A stretch of DNA of 64,000 nt from Arthrobacter crusticola (GTDB lineage: Bacteria; Actinomycetota; Actinomycetes; Actinomycetales; Micrococcaceae): positions 372,001-436,000 of the forward strand of contig NZ_SMTK01000003.1 of assembly GCF_004357995.1 (NCBI RefSeq), in the 5' to 3' direction. Every line of letters starts with the position of its first letter. Position 1 is the stretch's first letter. The notes beneath the pieces were generated by a model. That model was not told the DNA's origin. It saw only the letters and a list, made by a program, of their open reading frames with translations, and ran no database searches. Positions 16,945 through 25,346 of the stretch are shown piece after piece. Made by a program: the position numbers and the translations under genes.

Positions 16945-17469
16945 CTACGGGTTGTTGGGCCGGTGCGCGCCCGTGCTGCCCGTCTCATCGGCGTCGTCGT
17001 CGGGATCGGTGGCCGGAGCCGGATCACCCGTACCGTTCGAGGGGGTGCCGCCGGCGGGGGCACCGCCCGCGGGGGTTCCCGCTGCGGGAGTCGTGGTTCC
17101 GCCGATCTTCCCGCCGCCCTTTGATTGGGCTTCGCGGGCCTTGAGCTCCTCTTCCTTGCGCTTCAGTTCCTGCTCGCGGGCCTGCTGCCGGCGCCGGGTC
17201 TCAAGGTTCTGCAGGAACTGGGGATCGTCATCGGGTGCGGTCGGCTGCCGCGGGGCCGGGCGGGGAGGGCGGGTGCCGCGCGTCGGCCGCGGCCTGCCGA
17301 ACAGGAACCACAGGCCGGCTCCGATGAGGGGCACCACCAGGATCGTGATCAGCCAGGCGGGTTTCGAGATACTGCGTACCTCGCTGGATCGGGTCATGGC
17401 GCATTCGATCAGCGCGTAGACGATGACGGCGACTCCAAGGAGCACCAGGAACAGCAACAGGCGGGGCAT
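16945..17469 (-). CDS. PLDc_N-domain membrane protein with long charged/Gly-Pro tail
   Basis: A 174-residue protein with two N-terminal membrane helices (LLLFLVLLGVAVIVYALIEC and AWLITILVVPLIGAGLWFLFG) joined by the RSISKPAW turn; this is the phospholipase D-nuclease N-terminal (PLDc_N) module found alone in many actinobacteria. The rest is soluble: a helix rich in Arg/Glu/Lys (RRRQQAREQELKRKEEELK) and a Gly/Ala/Pro/Thr-rich end. No catalytic HKD motif is present, so it is not a phospholipase. Function unknown. It is divergent from the DUF4229 gene, 30 bases apart. Confidence 0.8.
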   Translation of the reverse strand: MPRLLLFLVLLGVAVIVYALIECAMTRSSEVRSISKPAWLITILVVPLIGAGLWFLFGRPRPTRGTRPPRPAPRQPTAPDDDPQFLQNLETRRRQQAREQELKRKEEELKAREAQSKGGGKIGGTTTPAAGTPAGGAPAGGTPSNGTGDPAPATDPDDDADETGSTGAHRPNNP

Positions 17470-17499
17470 ACCCCAATTGTAGGCGAGTAAACTTGGAGG

Positions 17500-17799
17500 G
17501 TGCCCTTCCTCAAATTCACTGCCCTGCGCCTGCTGCTCGTCGTCGTCTTCTTTGTGATCTGCGTGGTTCTCGGGCTCGGTGCGGTTCTCTCCGCCGTCGT
17601 TGCCGCCATCCTCGCCTGGTGTGTGACCTACCTGTTCTTCCGCCCGCTGCGCGACGCCGCGGGCGCCTCACTGCAGCGCCGCTTCAAGGACGGCGCCCCG
17701 CGGGCGAGCAACTTCATGGAAAAGGACGACGCCGCCGCGGAGGACCACATCGACCCCAACGCCCCGGTGAACGCCGACCGCAGGCCGCGCGACCTCTGA
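17500..17799 (+). CDS. DUF4229 family small membrane protein
   Basis: A 99-residue protein with two membrane helices (LRLLLVVVFFVICVVLGLGA and VLSAVVAAILAWCVTYLFF) then a soluble tail with LRDAAGASLQRRF and a polar, acidic end. This matches DUF4229, an actinobacterial family of unknown role often found beside menA, as here. The only usable start is GTG 17500. GGAGG abuts it with no spacing, so it cannot act as a normal ribosome site; TAAACT at 17488-17493 six bases earlier suggests leaderless transcription. Confidence 0.8.
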   Translation: MPFLKFTALRLLLVVVFFVICVVLGLGAVLSAVVAAILAWCVTYLFFRPLRDAAGASLQRRFKDGAPRASNFMEKDDAAAEDHIDPNAPVNADRRPRDL

Positions 17800-17817
17800 C
17801 CGAAGGTTTCCCCGCTC

Positions 17818-18702
17818 CTAGGCGAGGACCTCGGTGAGCACGATGCCCAGGCCGAACAGCAGGCTGAAGCCGAGGTTGATCAGGCTCGTCTGCTTGAGCA
17901 CCGGGATGAGGCTGCGCCGCTTCTTGCCCTTGAGCATCAGCCAGCTGGGCATCAGGCCTGCCGGGACCAGCAGGAGCACCAGGAGCACCCACGGGTGGTT
18001 GTCGATGAGGAACAGCGGCAGCAGGACGGCCGCGGCCAGCATCATCACGTAGCTCACCCGGGCCGGGGTGTCGCCCAGGCGCACGGCCAGGGTGAGCTTG
18101 CCGGCCTCGCGGTCGGTCGGAATATCGCGGACATTGTTCGCCATCAGCAGTGCCATGGCGATCAGGCCGGTGCTGATGGCCCCCACCCAGGCCGGGCCGC
18201 TCAGCTGGCCTGCCTGCGTGTAGGTGGTGCCGAGGGTTGCGACGAGGCCGAAGAAGACGAAGACGAACACGTCCCCGAGGCCCAGGTACCCGTAGGGGTT
18301 CTTGCCTCCCGTGTAGCCCCAGGCCGCCGCGATGCAGCCGACGCCCACCAGCAGGAGGAACCAGGCCTGCGACAGGATGATCAGGGCCGCGCCCGCCACC
18401 ATGGCGAGGGCGAAGCAGGCGAACGCCGCGTACTTCACGTCACGGGCCCGGGCGGCGCCGGAGCCGGTGAGCCGCAGCGGACCCACCCGGGCGTCGTCGG
18501 TGCCGCGGATGCCGTCGGAGTAGTCGTTGGCGTAGTTGACGCCCACCTGCAGCAGCACCGCCACTGCCGCGGCGAGCACCGCGTTGAGCGGCCGGAATCC
18601 GCCGAGCCCGAACGCGGCGGCACTGCCGGCAATCACCGGCGCCAGGGCCATGGGCAGGGTGCGGGGGCGGGCTCCTTCAAGCCACTGAGCGGCAGTCGCC
18701 AC
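17818..18702 (-). CDS. menA: 1,4-dihydroxy-2-naphthoate polyprenyltransferase
   Basis: A 294-residue integral membrane prenyltransferase that joins a polyprenyl chain to DHNA to give demethylmenaquinone. The first Asp-rich site is NYANDYSDGIRGTDD and the second is NVRDIPTDREAGKLTLAVRLG, both Mg-diphosphate binding. About eight membrane helices follow the UbiA pattern. I place the start at GTG 18702 because AAGGA lies seven bases before it and MenA proteins begin right there (ATAAQWLEGARPRTLP). It follows menE by 65 bases in the order menB-menE-menA. Confidence 0.93.
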   Translation of the reverse strand: MATAAQWLEGARPRTLPMALAPVIAGSAAAFGLGGFRPLNAVLAAAVAVLLQVGVNYANDYSDGIRGTDDARVGPLRLTGSGAARARDVKYAAFACFALAMVAGAALIILSQAWFLLLVGVGCIAAAWGYTGGKNPYGYLGLGDVFVFVFFGLVATLGTTYTQAGQLSGPAWVGAISTGLIAMALLMANNVRDIPTDREAGKLTLAVRLGDTPARVSYVMMLAAAVLLPLFLIDNHPWVLLVLLLVPAGLMPSWLMLKGKKRRSLIPVLKQTSLINLGFSLLFGLGIVLTEVLA

Positions 18703-18767
18703 GGTGTGTTCCTTCACTGGTTGTGCTGGCGGGCCGGTGGCCCGAAACGGTTGCGCGGTGTCCGGCG

Positions 18768-19904
18768 CTAGGAGTTCCGCTGTTCGAGGAGCGCGCGGAC
18801 GGACTGCCGGTCCGGCTTGCCCCCCGGCAGCAGCGGCATCGCCTCGAGGGTCAGGACGGTCTTGGGTGCGGCGTGGGCTCCGAGTTCCTCGGCGACGTGC
18901 CGGCGCACCACCTCGGCCTCTACGGTGCCAACCACCGCGGCGGCCACCGAGGTGCCCCACTCGGAACTCGTGATGCCCAGGACGAGGGCCTGGTTCACCC
19001 CGGTAATTCCTTCGATGACCTCAGCGACGACGGCGGCGGAGACCTTGAGGCCGCCGGTCACGATGACGTCGTCGAGGCGCCCGTGCACCTCGACGGTGCC
19101 GTCGGCCGTGAGCGCTCCGGCGTCGTCCGTCCGGAACCAGCGCCGGCCCGAGTTGAAGACAAACCGCTCGCCGGTCAGCTCCGGGTCGCCCAGGTAGCCC
19201 TCCGCCAGCACCGGGCCGCTGATCCACAGCCGGCCGGCGTCCTCGCGGACCTCCACGCCGTCAAGGGGCTGCCCGTCGTAGACGCATCCGCCCGAGGTCT
19301 CGCTCATCCCGTATGTCTCCACGATGTTCAGGCCGTGCCGGCGGGCTTCGCTGCGCAGGCCCGATCCGATCGGGGCGCCGCCCAGCAGGATCGCGTTGAA
19401 CCGCTTGAGCGCCTCCAGAGTCTGCGGTGCGGGGTCCTGAAGGAGCCGGTGAAGCTGGGTCGGCACGAGGGAGGTGAACCGCACGCGGTCGGTCAGCTCG
19501 CCCGCGGCGGAGGTGAACGCGTCCGCAGTGAAGGCAGTGGCGGGGTCCATGGCCCAGGGCTCCGTCCCGGCGTACAGGGACCGGACGAGCACCTGGAAGC
19601 CTGCGACATGATGTACGGGCAGGGTCAGCAGCCACTGGCCCTCGGCGCCCAGCGCGATTGCCGTCGCCATTGAGGACGCGGCGAGCGCATCGACGCTGAG
19701 CATCGTCTTCTTCGGCGCTCCGGTGGAGCCGGAGGTGCTGAGCACGGCGGCGATCTCGTCATTGGGCAGCTCGCCGGTGAACTGCTGGCCGAGGGCGGCA
19801 TGCGGTGCCACGGCCGGTCCTTCGCCGGCAAGGGAGGCCGCCAGGGGCTTCAGCAGTGCCTTCGGGTCGAACGCGGGAGGGGTGTAGATCGGCAGGAGTT
19901 CCAT
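18768..19904 (-). CDS. menE: o-succinylbenzoate-CoA ligase
   Basis: A 378-residue adenylate-forming ligase, converting o-succinylbenzoate to its CoA ester. It contains the P-loop STSGSTGAPKKTML, the A5 region ETYGMSETSGGCVYD, the A7 hinge motif WFRTDDAGAL and A8 GRLDDVIVTGGLKVSAAVV, plus a final GGKPDRQSV with the catalytic Lys. It is shorter than Bacillus MenE (about 490) because the N-terminal domain is reduced, which is usual for actinobacterial MenE. It starts seven bases after the menB stop, so the two are one operon. Confidence 0.9.
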   Translation of the reverse strand: MELLPIYTPPAFDPKALLKPLAASLAGEGPAVAPHAALGQQFTGELPNDEIAAVLSTSGSTGAPKKTMLSVDALAASSMATAIALGAEGQWLLTLPVHHVAGFQVLVRSLYAGTEPWAMDPATAFTADAFTSAAGELTDRVRFTSLVPTQLHRLLQDPAPQTLEALKRFNAILLGGAPIGSGLRSEARRHGLNIVETYGMSETSGGCVYDGQPLDGVEVREDAGRLWISGPVLAEGYLGDPELTGERFVFNSGRRWFRTDDAGALTADGTVEVHGRLDDVIVTGGLKVSAAVVAEVIEGITGVNQALVLGITSSEWGTSVAAAVVGTVEAEVVRRHVAEELGAHAAPKTVLTLEAMPLLPGGKPDRQSVRALLEQRNS

Positions 19905-19911
19905 GCGCGTC

Positions 19912-20865
19912 CTAGAAGTAGTAGGGGAAGGCGGACCAGTCCGGGTCGCGTTTGGCGAGGAAAGCCTCCTTGCCCTCCACCGCCTCGTCGGTCATGTAGG
20001 CCAGCCGGGTGGCCTCGCCGGCGAAGACCTGCTGGCCGGCCAGGCCGTCATCGGCGAGGTTGAAGGCGAACTTCAGCATCCGGATGGCCTGGGGGCTCTG
20101 CCGGGCGATGTCGGCGGCGTACTCCAATGCCGTGCGCTCCAGGTCGGCGTGGTCGACGGCCTCGTTGACCGCACCCATGGCCACCATGTCCTCGGCCGAG
20201 TACTCCCGGGCCAGGAAGAAAATCTCGCGGGCCTTCTTCTGCCCGATCTGGCGTGCAAGCAGGGCCGAACCGTAGCCGGCGTCGAAGCTGCCCACGGTGG
20301 CGTCGGTCTGCTTGAAGCGGGCGTGCTCGCGGGAGGCAAGGGTCAGGTCGGCCACCACGTGCAGACTGTGGCCGCCGCCGGCCGCCCACCCGTTGACGAC
20401 GGCGATCACCACCTTGGGCATGGTGCGGATGAGCCGCTGGACCTCGAGGATGTGGAGCCGGCCGGCACGGGCCGGGTCGATGCTTTCCTTCGTTTCGCCC
20501 TCCGCGTACCGGTACCCGTCCCGGCCGCGGATGCGCTGGTCGCCGCCGGAACAGAACGAGTGGCCGCCGTCCTTGGGCGAGGGTCCGTTGCCGGTGAGCA
20601 GCACCGTGGCGACGTCAGGGCTCATGCGGGCGTGGTCGAGGGCGCGGTACAACTCGTCGACGGTCCCCGGGCGGAAGGCGTTGCGGACCTCGGGTCGGTT
20701 GAAGGCGATGCGCACCGCGGGCAGGTCCCTGAGCACGCTGCCGTCGACGGCCCGCTGGACCTGGCGGTGGTAGGTCAGGTCGGTCAGGTCGTCGAACCCC
20801 GAGACGGTGCGCCACTGCTGCGGGTCGAAGATGTCGGAGACCTGGACGGGAAGATCGGATGTCAC
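19912..20865 (-). CDS. menB: 1,4-dihydroxy-2-naphthoyl-CoA synthase
   Basis: A 317-residue crotonase-fold enzyme that closes the naphthalenoid ring in menaquinone synthesis. Signature segments are FNRPEVRNAFRPGTVDEL, the MenB-specific SFCSGGDQRIRGRDGY, VVIAVVNGWAAGGGHSLHVV (oxyanion hole), and QTDATVGSFDAGYGSALLAR with the catalytic Asp. The C-terminus WSAFPYYF is also diagnostic. On the minus strand TAGACT (20877-20872) lies six bases before GTG 20865, so I prefer that codon as a leaderless start over the adjoining TTG. It opens the menB-menE-menA unit. Confidence 0.95.
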   Translation of the reverse strand: MTSDLPVQVSDIFDPQQWRTVSGFDDLTDLTYHRQVQRAVDGSVLRDLPAVRIAFNRPEVRNAFRPGTVDELYRALDHARMSPDVATVLLTGNGPSPKDGGHSFCSGGDQRIRGRDGYRYAEGETKESIDPARAGRLHILEVQRLIRTMPKVVIAVVNGWAAGGGHSLHVVADLTLASREHARFKQTDATVGSFDAGYGSALLARQIGQKKAREIFFLAREYSAEDMVAMGAVNEAVDHADLERTALEYAADIARQSPQAIRMLKFAFNLADDGLAGQQVFAGEATRLAYMTDEAVEGKEAFLAKRDPDWSAFPYYF

Positions 20866-20911
20866 CAACCGAGTCTAACGGCGCGCAACCGGCCGGGCAT
20901 GCCGCGGCGGC

Positions 20912-21349
20912 TCAGGAGATGCAGAACTCGTTGCCCTCCGGATCGGTCATGGTGTACCAGACGAGGGGCCCCTGGCTTGCCTCGTAGAGGTACCGGGCGC
21001 CGCGGGCCACCAGGGCCTCCCGGGCGTCGTCCTTGTCCGTTCCGGTCAGGTGGATGTCGAGGTGCACCCGGTTTTTGACGCTTTTCGGTTCGGGAACGGG
21101 TTGGAAGACCAGGCGCATCCGGTCTTTGCGCTCCAGTTCGCTGGCCCTGCAGACCGCCGCCCCGCCCGTCCACACGCGGGCGCCGTTGTGGGAAGTGACA
21201 TCGGACTCCTTGGCGTAGCCGGCCGCGAGCATCTTGTCGATAAAGCCCTCGTCGACCGGTTCGACGATCCAGCCCAGGGTCTCGGCCCACCAGTCCGCCT
21301 GGGTATGGGGGTCCGCGCAGTCGATAGAAATCTGAATACTGTGTTCCAT
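20912..21349 (-). CDS. VOC family protein (glyoxalase/bleomycin-resistance fold)
   Basis: A 145-residue protein with two beta-alpha-beta-beta-beta modules: SIQISIDCADPHTQADWWAETLGW at the N-terminus and VHLDIHLTGTDKDDAREAL then EASQGPLVWYTMTDPEGNEF at the C-terminus. The family includes glyoxalase I, dioxygenases and drug-binding proteins; this subtype, with a WWAETLGW segment, is common and uncharacterised in actinobacteria. The ATG lacks a ribosome site but has TACCGT (21361-21356) six bases upstream, so leaderless. It is divergent from the DHFR-family gene. Confidence 0.8.
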   Translation of the reverse strand: MEHSIQISIDCADPHTQADWWAETLGWIVEPVDEGFIDKMLAAGYAKESDVTSHNGARVWTGGAAVCRASELERKDRMRLVFQPVPEPKSVKNRVHLDIHLTGTDKDDAREALVARGARYLYEASQGPLVWYTMTDPEGNEFCIS

Positions 21350-21545
21350 GCCGACACGGTAGCGCCGGGTCCGGCTCCGGCGGAAGGAAACCGCGGACAG
21401 CCCGCGTCCTCAAATGCCGGCGGTCTGCATGTCCGTATCGCCCCGCAATGGGTGTGGCCTGCCGGTGGCCGCCGCCCTCGCCAGGGCCCGCAGGAGCCCG
21501 TAGAGTCCTGGATGACGGCAACCGGTGCTCGGCCTCGGAGGGATC

Positions 21546-22112
21546 ATGGCGCGTCTGGTTTTCACGGGAATCACCTCCCTTGACGGGTATGTCGCCGACG
21601 AGGCGGGCTCTTTCGACTGGAGCGTCCCCGACGAGGAGGTGCACGCGTTCATCAACGACCTCCAGCGGGGGGTGGGAACCCACCTGTACGGTCGGCGGCT
21701 CTATGAAGTGATGCTCGCCTGGGAAACCCTTGAGACCGCCGGCCACCCGGCCGCCGTCGCCGACTTCGCTGACATCTGGCGGGGCACGGACAAGATCGTC
21801 TACTCCAGGACGCTGCCTGCCGTGGCCGGTGCCCGGACCCGGCTGGAGCGCACCTTCGACGCGGCGTCCGTGAGGCGCCTCAAGGCCGCGGCGTCCCGGG
21901 ATCTGGCGGTGGGCGGACCGGGCCTCGCAGCCGCAGCGGTCAGCGAAGGGCTCGTCGACGAGATCCACCAATTCATCTCCCCGGTGGTCGTGGGCGGCGG
22001 CACCCGGTTCCTGCCCGCAGGGGTGCGCCTTGATCTCGAGCTGCTCGACGAACGCCGGTTCCGCAACGGGGTCGTGTTCCTGCGCTACGGCGTCCGAGGC
22101 TCCACCGGCTAG
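21546..22112 (+). CDS. dihydrofolate reductase family protein (RibD C-domain type)
   Basis: A 188-residue Rossmann-like reductase. It begins ARLVFTGITSLDGYVADEAGSFDW, the family opening, and contains THLYGRRLYEVM, DKIVYSRTLPAV, DLAVGGPGLAAAAVSEGLVDE and PVVVGGGTRFLPAG, the NADPH-binding turn. These proteins resemble the RibD reductase domain and are mostly uncharacterised. ATG 21546 follows GGAGGGATC and is preferred over a start 21 bases upstream. A second gene of the same superfamily is at 35699. Confidence 0.85.
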   Translation: MARLVFTGITSLDGYVADEAGSFDWSVPDEEVHAFINDLQRGVGTHLYGRRLYEVMLAWETLETAGHPAAVADFADIWRGTDKIVYSRTLPAVAGARTRLERTFDAASVRRLKAAASRDLAVGGPGLAAAAVSEGLVDEIHQFISPVVVGGGTRFLPAGVRLDLELLDERRFRNGVVFLRYGVRGSTG

Positions 22113-22272
22113 CCTCGGTCCGCGGTCCTCACCGGACTGTTTTCCCGGCACGGGTTTGCGCTGGTTTCCTCAACCCGGCGGGAGCCGCAGGAAGGCGAGA
22201 AGACAGCCCAGGCGTTCCTTCTGGCCCGCAGGCGCTGACCAGGCGGAGGCACCCCCCGCGCGGCGCCGATGG

Positions 22273-22989
22273 TCACCGGCGGGCGGTGGACGTCGAGGGA
22301 TCCTCGCCGCGCGTGAACAGGGGCAGCCGCTCGACGGCGTGTGAGGCACGCCGCAGGGCGCTGCTTGCCCTTTGGAGCGCGCCGGCGGGCGGCTGGGGCC
22401 CACGCAGGAGGGCGAAGTCGGCGGCGTCCCGCAGCCGGTCGAGCACTGACAGCGGGACAGCGGCGAGGGCGTTGCCCGGCGGCCGGCGGGCCACGACCGG
22501 GTGTGCCCGGGTCGGAGCGGTCCCGCGGACGATCTCCCAGGCAACCCCGAGCAGCCGGAGCCGGCTCACCGCCACCCGCTCCTGCAGGCGGGGAAGGAGC
22601 GTGTCCTCCTCATCCCGGACATCCTCACGGAGCACTTCGACCAGCCGGTTCAGGAGGGGCCCGCGCTCTGGGTCACCCTCCTCAAGCGATTCGAGCCGGG
22701 TGACCAGTTCGTTGACCTCCTGATGCTCCTGCTCCACTTCAAGCGTCAGGTCGCCGCCGTCCGGGAGAACCCGCCGCATCACGGGCCACAGTACGGCCTC
22801 CTCAGCGAAGGCATGGGGGAAGACCAGCCGGTAGATGCGGCGGAGCACCTCACCCTGCTGCCGGTCGTGGGTGCCCTCCAGCTCCTGTAGGAGGGCATTG
22901 AGCTTCACGTGGTCCCGCTTCTGGCGGACCAGGACGCTCAGGGGACCGCCCAGCTGGGCGGTGCTCTGCTCGGCTACCGATACGTGCAT
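22273..22989 (-). CDS. hemerythrin (HHE) domain protein
   Basis: A 238-residue protein whose first 140 residues form a four-helix hemerythrin-like bundle. Expected di-iron ligands are H27 (RDHVKLN), H59 and E63 (FPHAFAEEAVLWP), H89 (EQEHQEVN) and E127 (DEEDTLLP). The His normally opening the last ligand motif is Asp here (D123 in LREDVRDEED). The C-terminal 100 residues are basic and Ala/Arg-rich with no recognised domain. Such proteins may sense oxygen or iron or repair iron centres; the role here is unknown. It is convergent with the DHFR-family gene and divergent from the thiolase. Confidence 0.8.
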   Translation of the reverse strand: MHVSVAEQSTAQLGGPLSVLVRQKRDHVKLNALLQELEGTHDRQQGEVLRRIYRLVFPHAFAEEAVLWPVMRRVLPDGGDLTLEVEQEHQEVNELVTRLESLEEGDPERGPLLNRLVEVLREDVRDEEDTLLPRLQERVAVSRLRLLGVAWEIVRGTAPTRAHPVVARRPPGNALAAVPLSVLDRLRDAADFALLRGPQPPAGALQRASSALRRASHAVERLPLFTRGEDPSTSTARR

Positions 22990-23358
22990 CAGGACTTCCT
23001 TGGTTGCGCCTTGCGGCGGGTCCGCGGCGCCGGTCGGCCCGGGGGCCGCCGGTCACCGGCTTCTGGTTTCCGCTCCGGCGGGAGGATGGAGGCGCCGGCT
23101 GCTCGACTTCCCTCAGCGTAGGAAGTCCGGAGCCGGGTGCACAAGGAAAAGACGGGCGGCGGCAGGGGTGGCCATTCCTGCATGGCAGTGCCCCGGCAGC
23201 GCTCGGCGCGTCGGTACCGGCCCCGGGGTGGGGCGCGTCGGTTGACCGGGGAAAACCGCCGTGCAATTCTTGATACAGCTTTACAGAACGAGCGGTCGGT
23301 AATTCCGGATCCGCCCACCCGTGCACCGGCCACCCGGCCCTGCGACATGGAGGCAGTC
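22990..23358. other. 369-base intergenic region between the hemerythrin and thiolase genes
   Basis: Both flanking genes are transcribed outwards, so this is a double promoter region. The right end holds the PaaR-type palindrome at 23283-23300 and the GGAGG ribosome site of the thiolase. I see no convincing small gene or RNA in the GC-rich left part. Confidence 0.6.
23283..23300. promoter_or_regulatory. putative PaaR operator upstream of the thiolase operon
   Basis: ACAGAACG-AG-CGGTCGGT, an 8-2-8 inverted repeat with 6 of 8 arm positions matching. It is the same architecture as sites at 29588, 34341 and 39160 in front of the other paa units, and lies 59 bases before the thiolase start. Confidence 0.7.
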
Positions 23359-24567
23359 ATGACCGAAGCATTTCTCGTGGGCGGAGTGCGCACTCCGGTC
23401 GGCCGGTACGGCGGAGCGCTTTCCCCGGTCCGGCCGGACGACCTGGCGGCGCTGGTCCTCCGCGAAGTGGTGGGGCGGACGGGCATGGACCCCGGAGGCA
23501 TCGACGAGGTGATCCTGGGCAACGCCAACGGCGCCGGAGAAGAGAACCGCAACGTCGCCCGGATGGCCGCGCTCCTTGCCGGCTTCCCGGACACCACGCC
23601 CGGCATCACGGTGAACCGGCTCTGCGCCTCCGGGCTCTCGGCGATCATCCAGGCGTCCCAAATAATCAAGTCGGGGGCGGCCGACGTCGTCGTCGCGGGC
23701 GGGGTCGAGTCAATGAGCCGCGCGCCCTGGGTGATGGAGAAGCCGGCCAAGGCCTACGCTCGACCGGGGGCCGTCTTCGACACCTCCATCGGGTGGCGGT
23801 TCACGAACCCGGAGTTCACCGCCATGGACAAGGTGACCTACTCCATGCCGGAAACGGCCGAGGAGCTGGCCGAGCTTGACGGGATCACCCGCGATGACGC
23901 CGACGCGTTCGCGCTGCGCTCCCACCAGCGTGCGGTGGCGGCCACGAAGGCCGGACGGTTCGACGCCGAACTGGTATCGGTCCAGGTCAACGAGGGCAAG
24001 CGGTCCTACAACTTCGACGCCGACGAGGGCCCCCGCGCCGACACCAGCCTCGAAGCGCTCGCCGGGCTCCGCCCGGTGGTCAAGAAGGGCGGGGTGGTCA
24101 CCGCCGGCAACTCAAGCGCCCTCAACGACGGCGCCTCCGCCGTGATCGTCGCCTCCGAGGCCGCGCTCGAGAGGTTCTCCCTCACCCCGCGGGCCCGGAT
24201 CCTCGACGGCGCCTCGGCCGGGGTGCCCCCGCACATCATGGGCATCGGCCCGGTCCCGGCCACCCGGAAGGTCCTCGAACGCACCGGCCTCTCCATCGGT
24301 GACCTCGGCGCCGTCGAGCTGAACGAGGCCTTCGCCACGCAGGCCCTCGCCTGCATCCGCCGGCTCAAGCTCGACGAGGACATCGTCAACCGCGACGGCG
24401 GGGCGATCGCCCTCGGACACCCGCTGGGGTCCTCCGGGGCGCGGATCGCCATCACACTCATGGGCCGGATGGAGCGCGAGCTCGGCCCGGGGGAACGGCG
24501 GCTCGGCCTTGCCACCATGTGCGTCGGCGTGGGCCAGGGCACCGCGATGCTCATCGAGGCCGTGTGA
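23359..24567 (+). CDS. paaJ: 3-oxoadipyl-CoA/acetyl-CoA thiolase
   Basis: A 402-residue thiolase, expected to release acetyl-CoA and succinyl-CoA at the end of phenylacetate breakdown. The acylation Cys is in TVNRLCASGLSAII, the His in VELNEAFATQALA, and the general-base Cys in MCVGVGQGTAMLIE, with GGAIALGHPLGSSGARI. The start is ATG 23359 because GGAGG sits six bases before it; an ATG 12 bases upstream lacks one. The stop overlaps the next start (TGATG). General thiolases look alike, so the PaaJ assignment comes from the neighbours paaF and paaH and the shared operator. Confidence 0.88.
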   Translation: MTEAFLVGGVRTPVGRYGGALSPVRPDDLAALVLREVVGRTGMDPGGIDEVILGNANGAGEENRNVARMAALLAGFPDTTPGITVNRLCASGLSAIIQASQIIKSGAADVVVAGGVESMSRAPWVMEKPAKAYARPGAVFDTSIGWRFTNPEFTAMDKVTYSMPETAEELAELDGITRDDADAFALRSHQRAVAATKAGRFDAELVSVQVNEGKRSYNFDADEGPRADTSLEALAGLRPVVKKGGVVTAGNSSALNDGASAVIVASEAALERFSLTPRARILDGASAGVPPHIMGIGPVPATRKVLERTGLSIGDLGAVELNEAFATQALACIRRLKLDEDIVNRDGGAIALGHPLGSSGARIAITLMGRMERELGPGERRLGLATMCVGVGQGTAMLIEAV

Positions 24568-25346
24568 TGGGGTCCTTCGAAGCGCTGATCGTCGAGGAAG
24601 GCCCCGACCGGCTGCTCGTGCGGCTCAACCGGCCCGCCGTACGCAACGCGATCGACCGCCGGATGGTCGAGGAGCTGCACCAGCTTTGCTCGGGCCTTGA
24701 GGCGCACCCACGGGTGCTGATCCTGACCGGGACCGGGGGCGTCTTTGCCTCGGGAGCCGACATCGGCGAACTCCGGGAACGCCGCCGCGACGACGCCCTC
24801 GCCGGCATCAACTCCACCCTGTTCACCCGGATCGCCCGCCTGCCGATGCCGGTGATTGCCGCCCTCGACGGGTATGCCCTCGGCGGCGGCGCCGAGCTGG
24901 CCTATGCCGCCGACTTCCGCATCGGCACCCCCGCCCTGAAGATCGGCAACCCGGAGACCGGGCTGGGGATCCTCGCGGCGGCCGGAGCGAGCTGGCGCCT
25001 TCGGGAGCTCGTCGGGGAGCCCCTCGCCAAGGAAATTCTGCTCGCAGGGCGCGTCCTCGACGCCTCCGAGGCGCTCGCCGCACGCCTCATCACCGAAATT
25101 CACGAACCCGACGCGCTGCTTGAGGGCGCGCACGCACTCGCGGACCGCATCGCCCGCCAGGACCCGCTGGCGGTCCGGCTCACCAAGAGCGTCTTTTCGG
25201 CACCGGCGGAGGCGCACCCGCTGATCGACCAGCTCGCCCAGGGCATTCTGTTCGAGTCCGAGGCGAAGTTCGAGCGGATGCAGCGCTTCCTTGACCGCAG
25301 GAACGGTTCCCAGCCGGCTCCCACGGCCGCAGAGGGCGGCGAGTGA
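24567..25346 (+). CDS. paaF: enoyl-CoA hydratase (probable 2,3-dehydroadipyl-CoA hydratase)
   Basis: A 259-residue crotonase. LVRLNRPAVRNAIDRRMVEEL opens the fold, GGVFASGADIGEL and ALDGYALGGGAELAYAADF form the oxyanion hole, and IGNPETGLGILAAAGASWRL carries the catalytic Glu region. In the PAA pathway PaaF hydrates 2,3-dehydroadipyl-CoA. The start ATG overlaps the paaJ stop, and the stop overlaps the paaH start, so the three are tightly coupled. A generic fatty-acid hydratase cannot be excluded from sequence alone. Confidence 0.85.
   Translation: MGSFEALIVEEGPDRLLVRLNRPAVRNAIDRRMVEELHQLCSGLEAHPRVLILTGTGGVFASGADIGELRERRRDDALAGINSTLFTRIARLPMPVIAALDGYALGGGAELAYAADFRIGTPALKIGNPETGLGILAAAGASWRLRELVGEPLAKEILLAGRVLDASEALAARLITEIHEPDALLEGAHALADRIARQDPLAVRLTKSVFSAPAEAHPLIDQLAQGILFESEAKFERMQRFLDRRNGSQPAPTAAEGGE

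Noticed and set aside
20862-22151. A 429-codon minus-strand frame across the VOC and DHFR-type genes
   Set aside because: Overlaps two genes with family motifs in other frames; its own sequence shows none.
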